From Allolobophora icterica (Eukaryota; Annelida; Clitellata; Crassiclitellata; Lumbricidae): a DNA stretch of 64,000 bases. The translations under genes were made by a program, and so were the position numbers. The stretch is from positions 85,369,521-85,433,520 of the forward strand of contig OY744605.1 in the NCBI GenBank assembly GCA_963556255.1, read 5' to 3'. The notes below the pieces were generated by a model. That model was not told the DNA's origin. It was given only the letters and a program-made list of their open reading frames with translations, and did not search any database. How positions within the stretch are numbered: the first letter of the stretch is position 1; the number at the start of each line of letters is the position of its first letter. Below are positions 55,662 to 64,000 of this stretch, one piece after another.

Positions 55662-56480
55662 TATAAATCAAACCGTTCCGCCTCCAGAATGAATGCCTCC
55701 ACCAAACATTGATCTATGGCATTGGGACAATACTAACACAACCGAACTCCCTAGGCATCATTCACTGGTATATGAAAGCTATATAGAAGACCATATCGTC
55801 ATTATTAGTTCCAGATTCAAAATGTCGCTATGCCAGACCGAGTTAACACACCTCTAAAACTATTGCCACCGACGCTATAATAACCGTCGACCGTGATGCA
55901 GAGCAATCCATGATCAGCAATTTGATCCATTTTAATTATGCCAGAGAAACAGTTAGAACTGTTCAAATAATTACACATATCTTTTAAGTGGAATATTCGC
56001 TAAAAGGAAAACAAAAGAACATTAGTGCATTATAACTAGGCCAGTGCTCGTACTCTGGCAGTGCACCGTCGTTAGAGACAACCAACTTCCTGTGTTGTTC
56101 CAAAATAATTTCTGCGACGTCAACGGCCTTTGTTGCCATAAGATGTCGTTAAACTGTGTATTCTGTATTAAGCCAAAACAATTTCCAATCGATCACGAAT
56201 TTTGAGTTTTGTTTTGGCAAATATACGAGTCTGGTTGCCACAAGATATCGCTAGGCTGTAATACGGATGCTCTCTTAAGACAACTTTTATCGTTTTTAGG
56301 CGGATCCATAAATTTAACAATTGCTTTTGCCCACTGGCTTATGTGTAATCAACTTTCAACGGTAGACGCTGATTTTGGACACTCGAAATGAATTATTACA
56401 AATCTTTTCAACGCTTAAAACTTAGTTCCGGCGAAATCATTTGCATAATAATAAATAACAAATTCGACGCCATTCCACAT
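55662..56480. other. Intergenic with inverse alpha and beta
   Basis: 55840-55885 is an inverse alpha (CACCTCTAAAACTATTGCCA, CCGACGCTATAATAA). 56112-56160 is an inverse beta (CGACGTCAACGGCC, CCATAAGATGTCGTTAAAC). 56230 has GCCACAAGATATCGCTAGG. No gene. Confidence 0.45.
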
Positions 56481-56485
56481 AGTAG

Positions 56486-56641
56486 CAATAGGCGTAGACA
56501 CGTTGAGGCAAGAGGAGGCAGTTGCCTCCTCTTGCTTTAAATTTTAAAAATTTTCCGTGCATTTTACCTCCGCACGCCTACTACACCTGGATGTCTCCCG
56601 GAGTTGCCTCCCCTTGAATTTAAGTCTGGCTACGTCCTTGC
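56486..56641. mobile_element. Possible hAT MITE with internal palindrome
   Basis: Ends CAATAGGCGTAGACA and inverse CAAGGACGTAGCCAGAC resemble hAT ends of the CAAGGCCGTAGC type at 21122. Contains the perfect palindrome GCAAGAGGAGGCA/TGCCTCCTCTTGC (56511-56538). No matching 8-bp duplication, so tentative. Confidence 0.35.
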
Positions 56642-57044
56642 ATTCAATCATGGTTTCCTGCCTGGTCTGCAGCTGATGCTTCATTTAATGACATCCTGTC
56701 AATTAGAAGATAACAAACATACATTTATGAGACAGTTAAACAGGCGATATAGAAGTGACTGCAATGCATAGTATAAGAAGGGAGCCGAGTGTAGGTTAAG
56801 AGACCAGAGATTGACTGGGAAGAAGCGATATATGAGTGGTGATTTATTGGCAGAAGGCTAGGAGATAGAAAGGGATCCCAAAGGCAACGCTGACCGAGGT
56901 ATGGTAGGGGAACAGGTGTAGAGGTTTACGGTTAAGGCGCATAGGAAGATTATAGCGACAGAGTTGGGCAGACATTTAGACAGACAGACAGTTAGAAGGA
57001 CAGTATGGACTGACAGAGAGATAGGAACGGTAGCAATCAACTTT

Positions 57045-57047
<3 letters not shown>
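56642..57047. other. Intergenic, nothing recognised
   Basis: No ORF of note, and no member of the repeat families described here. A short CAGA-rich stretch is at 56975-57010. Confidence 0.35.

Positions 57048-57123
<76 letters not shown>
57048..57123. repeat. (AT)n microsatellite
   Basis: About 76 bp of pure AT, immediately before the second copy of the 52180-52390 repeat. Confidence 0.97.
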
Positions 57124-57127
<4 letters not shown>

Positions 57128-58134
57128 TCATGGCTACAAGAGCATTTCAGACCGATATCACATATTGGAAAATGACAGAAGTTTACATGTGGCGAATTCG
57201 AAGATTATTATAGCGACTGTGACAACAGTTTAAAGGTGTCTAAATACGATCTCGCGTCACCGACTGTCTAGCGACATCTGGTGGCTGTCACGGTCGTAGT
57301 TGTCGACGGATGGTAGGCTAGTTTCTTTTAAGGAAACTGCGTCATAGAGAAAGTGATTAGCGTCGCCCTCCTCTTTTATCCAGGCTTCGGACTGGCAGTT
57401 GCCTTATATTGTTATAGTTTCAGTTTATCAACGTTGTTGTCAGACAAAGAATATTAACGTCGCCCTCCTCCTTTCTCCACGCTTGGGACTGGCACTGCCG
57501 AAGTAACCCTGAAATTGTGAGTAGTAGTTTAACGACAGCAAATGACATCGAAGGTCTCTGCCGTCTTTCAAGATTTTGTCGATTTGCTGTAGTTTTCTCC
57601 TTCGTTAGGATATTTTTTGCGCCTTCGTCAGAACTGTCCCTTTTGGCCACGAGTCGCTGGTTTGGAGTTACAGTGTTTTCCCGGAAGAATGGCCAGAAAC
57701 CTCTGCCAACCAGTTCCCTCTAGCGTCACTCCGACTTCAGCCGCGTTTTCTGTCTTCCTCTTCTGTCTTTTTCGTTTTACTTGTTCTCAGTTTTTTCTCG
57801 CATTCTACTCTCTTTCTTCTTGTTCTTTTCGATGACCAGTTTTTTAACTCTCAAGTTAAAACACAGTTGCCTTATATGTATACATGGTGCATGACATTTA
57901 AATGCGTTTAATTGAAATGAGATTTCTTGAATTATCAAAGTTTTAAGACGAAGAATATTATTGTTACCATCGTTTGTCTTAATGGTTCTTGAAGAATATA
58001 TAACATATACAACAGAGTCACAGTAATCAGAATTAAAAATACTTAAATATTGACATTTATTTTGAACATATAATGAAGGAACTTAGTGCCGGGAGCTAAC
58101 TACTAGCAGCTCACAGTTTTCTAAATGTTGATAG
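57124..58134. repeat. Repeat copy (57124-57330), gamma pair, unplaced sequence
   Basis: 57124-57330 aligns with 52180-52390. It includes ACATCTGGTGGCTGTCACGG (57270). Two inverse gammas are at 57355-57401 and 57445-57502. 57520-57840 is pyrimidine-rich and unplaced. No gene. Confidence 0.55.
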
Positions 58135-58575
58135 CACTGTCCATCGTTTAGCGACCTCTTGTGAAATTGGTAACTCTGCACATGTAAGACACAAAAGAGA
58201 GCGAAGTTGCTAATGATATAGAGTCGGTTAAGCAAGATTTAAAGGTGTCTAACAGAGTATTTGCTTAGGCAATGAATGCAATTTGCAAAATATGTAGAGA
58301 GGTAGAATCTATTTTAAAGGTGTGCGTGCGTGCACGTTCTTTTGACTAACAAACGCAATATACGAGAACACAGAAGCAGACATTGTCCCTCTGTTCTTTC
58401 TTTTCCTTTTTTATATGCTGTTTCTATCATTTCCTTTGTTTTCTTTCCTTTATTTAACTTTACTCTCATTTTATTTGAATTTATTCTGTAATGTCAACCA
58501 ACGGTCTCTGCCTAAACACTGCTGAGACTCAATTAATCTGGTTTGGGACTAGACAGCAGCTTGCTAAACTCAACT
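58135..58575 (+). repeat. Right arm of the inverted duplication with 48560-49015
   Basis: See the left arm. It contains GTTTAGCGACCTCTTGTG, an alpha copy (58215-58250), CAAAATATGTAGAGAGGTAG, and TTTATATGCTGTTTCTATCA, then joins L2 coding sequence at about 58490. This arm keeps the L2 to its 3' end; the left arm stops within it. Confidence 0.9.
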
Positions 58576-59330
58576 TTCCATTGCTGCCTGAGAAATTTCC
58601 TGCTTACACCTACTCTTCCACCGTTCGCGACTTCGGTGTCACACTTGACTCCTCCCTCACATTCACAGAGCATATCTCCAACATGACTCGCTCCAGCTTC
58701 TTTCAAATGAGGCGTCTCAGGGCCATCAGACGCTCGGTCTCACCTTCTGTCTTTACCACCATAGTTCACGCATTTGTCTGCTCACGCTTGGACTAGTGCA
58801 ACTCGCTCCTCATGGGTCTCCCCAAGCAGCGTCTCTCCCCCCTTCAATCTGTTCTAAATGCTTCTGACAGGCTCATTGCTCGACTCCCCCGGTTTGCCCA
58901 TATCTCTACTTACATGCTTGATGTCCTTCACTGGCTCCCTATTGCTGCGCGCATCCGATATAAGAATCCTCTTCCTTGTCTGTAAATCTCAGCAGCCTAC
59001 TGTCCCGAAATATCTCTCGAACTATCTGCGAAAACCGCTATCTGCATCTTCTTCTCGCTCATTACGCTCTGTAAATCGGCTTGATCTTTTTGTTCCCATG
59101 GCTAAAACTGCCTTGGCCCAGCACCGGGCGTTTGCTGTAGTGGGTCCCTCGATGTGCAATGATCTCCCCCTCTGCTCAGGGCCAAACTAATGACTGGTTT
59201 TTCCTCATCGGTTTCGTGTTCCCTAAAGGCATTTCTGTTTCCCCGGGGCTTCTGTGCTGAGAGCGCCTCTGAATAGTTATTCTGCGAGAGGCGCTTTATA
59301 AATTTCTAGATACAATACAATACAATTCAG
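58490..59330 (+). pseudogene. L2-type retrotransposon 3' part, broken
   Basis: Frames: 58491-58796 'LCLNTAETQLIWFGTRQQLAKLNF…SSTVRDFGVTLDSSLTFTEHIS…FVCSRLD', then a stop where relatives have YCNSLL; after a shift, 58858-59190 ends '…AFAVVGPSMCNDLPL'. The 3' stem (GAGCGCCTCTGAATAG … GAGAGGCGC, about 59258-59295) is followed by TTTATAAAT and an (ATACA)n tail (59308-59325). Confidence 0.85.
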
Positions 59331-60930
59331 CTCATCTCAGCAAACGATAGGATCTTCGAAAGACGTATGTACACACAGAGCGTAAGATGTGCTAAAGGAG
59401 AACATGCAAAGAGTACAATGTACGCTTATAACGTACAACGGATGTACGCAAAACAATATGTGTAAATGCATGTTGAACAATGTGGGCATAAAGTAGAGAA
59501 CGCACAATGTCTTTGGCCTAAATCGAAAGTGAAAGTTCGCTCGGTCATATTCTTGTTCCTGTTCTTGTTAAGGTAATCCGTTCATAGGCGAAGGAGGCCA
59601 ATCCACAACAAATGGGTCGAGGGGATTAGAGCTACAGTGGATAAGCCAGTTGGAACAGATGGTGAATCTTAACTCCATTCAGAGTTAATGAACCATCCGT
59701 TTTAATAAGACCGGGATTAGCATTAGGCTTATTAATTATATGAAAACTGTGGAAGAAGACATTCGAGGTAGTGTATGTTTAACGCGGCCGTGTCCTAACG
59801 AAGATTATTACCGTTTCCCTCCTCTCTTGTCAGGTTCCGGGCTGGCACCATCCGAATAAGACAGCCGTGGAGTTACCTAGTGACTCAGTTTCAATTGCTC
59901 ATTGGTCCACAATATATGCAATTGGCTGAATGAATTTTTTAATATAAACTTTCAGCAAAATCATTTTAAAGGTCTTTAAGGATGTTCTCCGATTAATCAA
60001 CGGATAGGCGACATCTTGTGGCTGTCAAGGCAGTTCACGTTGATTTACCATATGTTACGCTTCGGAATCCATGGCAAAGGAAACTAACGATTGTGGGTGA
60101 ATTCCAAGAGTTTAACGACATCTTGTGGTATAAAAGACCGTTGACAGCGTTTTAAAGAAATTATGTACAGTTCTCACCGTAAAAGTTAAATGAAGTCTAT
60201 GAAAATATGAGCTTCTTAGTCGAGGTCTGAAGGTCACAACAGTCTTTGTAGAGCGAAATTTTGCTGGACTGAAACTTCTTTGTTAAGTTTCAATAAGGTG
60301 GAATAATGGCATTACATACTGCAATATCTTTAAAATAGGAAAAAATAAATTTAGGCCACATATCGGAATGTTAAATGTAGTGAAACCATTTATACAAGAA
60401 GTCAACATAGGAATATAATGACTAAAACAAGGGAATTAAATGATTACTTCCAGGGTCTAAGGCCAGCAAGAACAAAGAGCTGTCCTTACCCACTGGGCAT
60501 TCAGATTTCAGATCGAGAAGGTAAGGGAACCTGGTTGAGAACAGAGAGGTCTTTGGCGTAAGAACTGAAGATAGAAAGGTTGACTGAATTACAGAGTCCT
60601 CTATACAGTTATTAGACCAGACTTGAAAAGCTATTCAATTTTCTCCTCTGCTTTATGAATACCAGTGAAGCAATACGCTGGACTACAGCAATGGATGTTT
60701 CGAGAAATTATACCCTTTCTGAAAATGAGGCGTGAAAGCCGTATTCGGCTGACTTTAGACACCTGAAAATTGCTTATTCTGTCTTTATAAATTTGCTGTT
60801 TTCGTTAGATCATTGTATTTTCTAAACCTGGGCTTACCTTGTACGCTGTATTGTGTTATAGGAACAGTGAGAATAATTTGAAATAATTTCTGTCGAAGTG
60901 AACGACGTTTGATGTCATAAGATTCATTCA
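59331..60930. other. Intergenic, scattered motifs
   Basis: No gene. Inverse gamma at 59795-59851, alpha relative at 59940-59980, beta at 60005-60035 (GCGACATCTTGTGGCTGTCA) and 60112-60150, inverse alpha-like GACTTTAGACACCTGAAAA at 60752, inverse beta at 60897-60925. The remaining sequence is AT-rich. Confidence 0.45.
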
Positions 60931-61310
60931 TTCATCCATAGATTTATATAGCGCCTCTTCCAGAGAACTACTCAGAGGCTCTTCCAACTCCAGCACGGCC
61001 AAAAAGAACAGTTTTCAGGCGGTCATTGAAGGCGCCAGAGGAAGACCTAGGATGTAGGCGCAGCTTAGGAGGAAGACCATTCCATATGGTCGGGCCGAAC
61101 ACCGAGAAGGCGTGGGTCTGCATCATAGCAGTACGGGCAAACGGGATGGAGAGCATCCCCTCCCCGCCGAGCGGAGGACTCGAGTATGATGGTGCGAGAC
61201 CCAGCTGACACCGCCAACCCAAGGAGGCGATCCTGTACTCAATGTGCTATCGTATAGGGAGCCAAAGCAGGACCTCCAACATGTAGTTTGACACGACGTA
61301 GGGTGGTCGT
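60931..61310 (-). pseudogene. L2-type 3' fragment
   Basis: The minus frame 61222-60968 ends '…THAFSVFGPTIWNGLPPKLRLHPRSSSGAFNDRLKTVLFGRAG', the L2 C-terminus. The 3' stem (GCGCCTCTTCC…CTACTCAGAGGCTC) and TATATAAAT lead to an (ATGA)n tail (60925-60945). Confidence 0.8.
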
Positions 61311-61799
61311 CGTCTGAGGATCTGACTCAACTGTGAACTGTATTACATTACGTTGTTTAATTATATCGACATTGACGGGTAGTCGATCGTGCTTGATTTA
61401 CTAATGAAGACTGAAACCAGACGTCAGTTTTCCGCTTGATTGAGGGAAGCCTTTCCCCACTGAACAAGAGTCAGCGCATTGGACACTGGGCTAGGTCATT
61501 TTGCTAACTTAACTAAGCCCAGTTTCGCCACAACAATGCTAGTCTTAATGCTTCTTCCAAGATCTGAGATCGAGCAAGTGATGTCTTGCGTTCTCTGGCC
61601 CCAGTCGATCGTGTGAAAGACATCCTGTGTAGTAGCATTAACCACTCATCCTTAATTTGCCCGAGCGACCGAGACCAAGCAAGTGATGTCTTTATTGTGG
61701 CCACTAGTACAAAAACAAATCCGTACTACCTTGCGATCGAGCGTAATTATTCGGTTGTAACTGATTTAGAGGTGTCTAACTGGAGTATTAGTGTAACGT
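61311..61799. other. Intergenic with internal duplication
   Basis: No gene. A motif (GATCGAGCAAGTGATGTCTTG / GACCGAGACCAAGCAAGTG) appears twice, at 61566 and 61665. Alpha at 61745-61785. Confidence 0.4.
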
Positions 61800-62530
61800 A
61801 AGTAAGTATATTCTTTACCGGCTGCATGACGCACTCCGGTGTACGTACAACACATAAACAACAGTCATCAAGTCAATATGAATAGAGCATTCTACATATA
61901 AAAGTTTTTTCATGTTATTAGCAGCTATTGGTAAAACGCGGTCATGAGAGCGGGGCCGGAGAGAATATCCCAACAGTTTTTTAGGTGGAAGTAGCTCGTG
62001 GAGGACATGGCCAGGATTTCCCAGAACCGTCGTAAACAGATGAGTGTCGGCTCCTTAAGGCACATTTGTTCAAAGGTTTGACTGTCGGCGGGGAGGTATT
62101 TATGACGAATCAATCTTTTTAAAACTGACTGAAGCTTACCCCTGTCCGTTTGGCTCGCAAACCCCACCATGCAGAGGAAGCATACAGCAAGCGAGCCACC
62201 GTGGTCGCACGCACTACATCGTAAAGCCGAGGGCCAAATAACCCATGTTCAGTAAGTATTCGCAGGGCATACATAGATTGTCTCGCCTTGCTACATATAA
62301 TGGCTATATGCGTCTCAAAGTTAAGGGTGTCTGTGATTGTTCAGTCAGTATTCGCAGGGCATACATAGAATGTCTCGCCTTGCTACATATAAGGGTATCT
62401 GTGATTGTTACTCCCAGAACCTTTATGCAGTTAACTCTGGTCACACCCGGGATGGGGTGGTGGTGTTATACCCTCAATCCCTCGCCTCCCTCTAACGATC
62501 ATCTCTTGCATCTTTTTAGGGTTAGGGTTA
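61800..62530 (-). pseudogene. CR1/jockey-group retrotransposon 3' end
   Basis: The minus frame 62170-61925 'VGFASQTDRGKLQSVLKRLIRHKYLPADSQTFEQMCLKEPT…HLKNCWDILSG' corresponds to the same terminal region as 30478-30702. The 3' tail is GTAAAGAATATACTTACTTAC (61799-61820). An internal direct duplication of about 95 bp (CGCAGGGCATACATAGA … TCTGTGATTGTT) lies at 62257-62415. Frames are broken. Confidence 0.7.
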
Positions 62531-63110
62531 ACTTTTAGATTAACGGACAACGACATCTTGCGGCTACCAGAGTTGGTTATGTCTACCTTCCCGTTCAATG
62601 GATTTAAACAGTTTAACGACGTCGTTTGATATCAAAGGCCGGTGACGTCGTCAGAATTTATCACCGTTCGTATTTGTTGATAGTTTTTGTTATTATTAAT
62701 CCAAAGTTTAACGTCGTCTTTTGACATCAATGGCCGTTGACTATAATGAAGAAATACAATTAACAGGAAACGAGATACTTTTTATCATCCGATTAGCGAG
62801 AAACGAACAGTGAATATATAGCTTTGGTGTAAAATTATTTAGAGGTGTCTTATTGGAGCATTATTTTTTCGGTCAAACGACATTTTGTGGCCACTAGTTT
62901 TCATCGTACGAAAACAAATCCTTATTAGCTTACAATCTACCGTAATTATTTAGTATATAGCTTCGGTTGCAACTGATTTAGAGGTGTTTTAGTACAGTAT
63001 TATTGTAACGGTCAAACGACGTCTTGTGGCTACCAGAGTTGGTGACGTCTACCTTCCCATTCAATGGATTCAGACAGTCTAACGACGTCTTATGGCAAGA
63101 AATTATCTAC
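62531..63110 (+). repeat. Repeat R-type block, several alpha and beta copies
   Basis: Beta pieces at 62548, 62605-62660, 62705-62740, 62875 and 63015; alpha at 62812-62855 and 62953-62995; GTCTACCTTCCCRTTCAATGG at 62580 and 63050. No gene. Confidence 0.7.
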
Positions 63111-63264
63111 GTGATGCTATGGCACAACCGACATCCTCTCCTCTTCAGTTCCGCAGACGCGTAAAAACTATTCTTTTTTTGCCGGTTCTGGCAGTAATCC
63201 GCGTCGAGAACGCCTTTGATTTGAGGGGCGCTATATAAATGTTCGGTTACAATTACAATTACAA
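63111..63264 (+). pseudogene. L2-lineage 3' terminus
   Basis: TTCCGCAGACGCGTAAAAAC, CGAGAACGCCTTTGATTTGA, GGGGCGCTATATAAATG and a (TTACAA)n tail (63245-63264). Abuts the piggyBac remnant. Confidence 0.6.
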
Positions 63265-63950
63265 TCCTCGTTCTTGGCTGTGACGTGGTCAGCATAAGAG
63301 GAGCGGCGTGGATCGGACAGCTGCTTCAGCTTGGATAGGTTTCGGCGGTGAAGCATTGGGCCTTGTTCTTCAGTAGCTGGTGAATCATCATTTGGTCCTG
63401 ATGGCTTCACAGCAAGCAGCATGATGGCGACCAGGTGACGGAATTCAAGTTCATCAAGCCCTTTGCCGTGCACTCTTCGATACAGAGACCATGCATCAAG
63501 CCCTTTGCCGTGCACTCTTCGATACAGAGACCATGCATCAAGCCCTTTGCCGTGCACTCTTCGATACAGAGACCATGCATCAAGCCCTTTGCCGTGCACT
63601 CTTCGATACAGAGACCATGCATCAAGCCCTTTGCCGTGCACTCTTCGATACAGAGACCATGCATCAAGCCCTTTGCCGTGCACTCTTCGATACAGAGACC
63701 ATGCATCAAGCCCTTTGCCGTGCACTCTTCGATACAGAGACCATGCATTGCAGACAGCGATGTCAATGTAGTTTATGAAGAGTGGCCACCGCCATTTCTT
63801 TCATTTCACTACAGTTCGGTACTTGGCGACGTAATTGTCCAGGTGGTCAATTCCTCCCATATGTGCATTGTATGATGAATGAGATTAGACTGTGGAATCG
63901 TAGCAACTTTCTTCTTGGTGCGCCAGTAATGTCTTGCAGTGAGTAGTGGC
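63265..63950 (-). pseudogene. piggyBac-family transposase remnant with coding tandem expansion
   Basis: Minus-strand reading gives 'HMGGIDHLDNYVAKYRTVVK*KKWRWPLFINYIDIAVCNAWSLYRRV', then 'HGKGLDELEFRHLVAIMLLAVKPSG'. This is the C-terminal part of piggyBac transposases (MGGVD-x-hD, KKW.WP.F, hD-A-x-x-NAW-x-L-Y). A TGA replaces a codon before KKW and a 1-nt shift lies upstream, near 63870. Between NAWSLYRRV and HGKGLDELEF the 14-codon unit is repeated seven times in frame. The upstream end is cut by the hAT element starting at 63973; downstream it meets an L2 tail. Catalytic aspartates further upstream are missing. Confidence 0.8.
63452..63745. repeat. 7 x 42-bp tandem repeat
   Basis: Exactly seven head-to-tail copies of a 42-bp unit (…GCCCTTTGCCGTGCACTCTT…GATACAGAGACCATG…), with no differences that I can see. 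42 is a multiple of three, so five long ORFs over both strands run through it; only the minus frame HGKGLDAWSLYRRV matches the piggyBac flanks. Confidence 0.97.
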
Positions 63951-63972
63951 TCGTGTGATTGAAAGTTGCTGG

Positions 63973-64000
63973 CAGGGGCGTCTATCCCCCAAGGTCATTG
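63973..64000. mobile_element. Start of a second copy of the CAGGGGCGTC hAT family
   Basis: CAGGGGCGTCTATCCCCC matches the terminal repeat of the 4603-6044 element (CAGGGGCGTCCATCCCCC) with one difference. The copy continues past the right edge. The preceding octamer GTTGCTGG would be the predicted target duplication. Confidence 0.65.

Noticed and set aside
63231..63875. Five overlapping ORFs through the 42-bp repeats as separate genes
   Set aside because: A repeat length divisible by three keeps frames open; only one minus frame agrees with piggyBac sequence on both sides.

Overview
This is eukaryotic, repeat-dominated nuclear DNA, most likely from a marine invertebrate. The evidence is the dense mix of non-LTR retrotransposons (RTE, L2/CR1 and related lineages), LTR elements primed by tRNA-Leu, hAT-, piggyBac- and mariner-type DNA transposons, tRNA-derived SINEs and long microsatellites. 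The 8-mer TAGGCCTA occurs 12 times, against about one expected; this fits some invertebrate deuterostome genomes, but the species cannot be fixed from sequence alone. I found no convincing host gene. The one non-transposon ORF worth testing is at 23373-23663 (minus).

Layout. 0-1.3 kb: the 5' end of a minus-strand LTR retrotransposon running off the left edge (gag start, tRNA-Leu primer site, 432-bp LTR). 1.3-14.9 kb: dispersed repeats, an L2 fragment, a 1.44-kb hAT element with an exact 8-bp target duplication, a (GT)n block, a (ACCT)n/(ATCT)n block and a 13 x 35-bp minisatellite. 14.9-18.2 kb: a full-length RTE element with an intact ORF and a 12-bp target duplication. 18.5-30.8 kb: several copies of a compound repeat, tRNA-SINEs, a 190-bp hAT MITE and a 0.94-kb TIR element. 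30.9-36.1 kb: a nested stack in which a degenerate L2 is split by a hAT element, itself split by a young gag-only LTR retrotransposon. 36.6-39.8 kb: a full-length, intact L2/CR1-type element. 40.0-41.2 kb: a piggyBac-type MITE inserted in one copy of a 1.17-kb tandem duplication (41.2-43.5 kb). 44.5-49 kb: L2 remnants and large microsatellites. 49-52 kb: a long 5'-truncated non-LTR element with an open 833-codon frame. 52.5-56.7 kb: a palindromic MITE, a foldback element with 230-bp inverted repeats, a mariner remnant and another hAT MITE. 57-63 kb: more L2 pieces. 63.3-64 kb: a broken piggyBac transposase carrying an in-frame 7 x 42-bp expansion, then a second copy of the left-hand hAT family starting at the right edge.

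Beneath the transposons lies a modular repeat background. Three short motifs recur dozens of times in both orientations: alpha (TATATAGCTTCGGTT, about 15-20 nt, then TTTAAAGGTGTCTAA), beta (ACGACATCTTRTGGC followed by CCGTTGACGTCGAC) and gamma (GTGGTGCCAG, about 25 nt, then GGAGGGCGACGCTAAT). Larger units (repeat R with a pyrimidine microsatellite, compound repeat K with CAT/CCA tracts) are assembled from them. Several young transposons landed inside these motifs, so intact motif copies serve as empty sites. I do not recognise this background family; it is the best candidate here for something undescribed.
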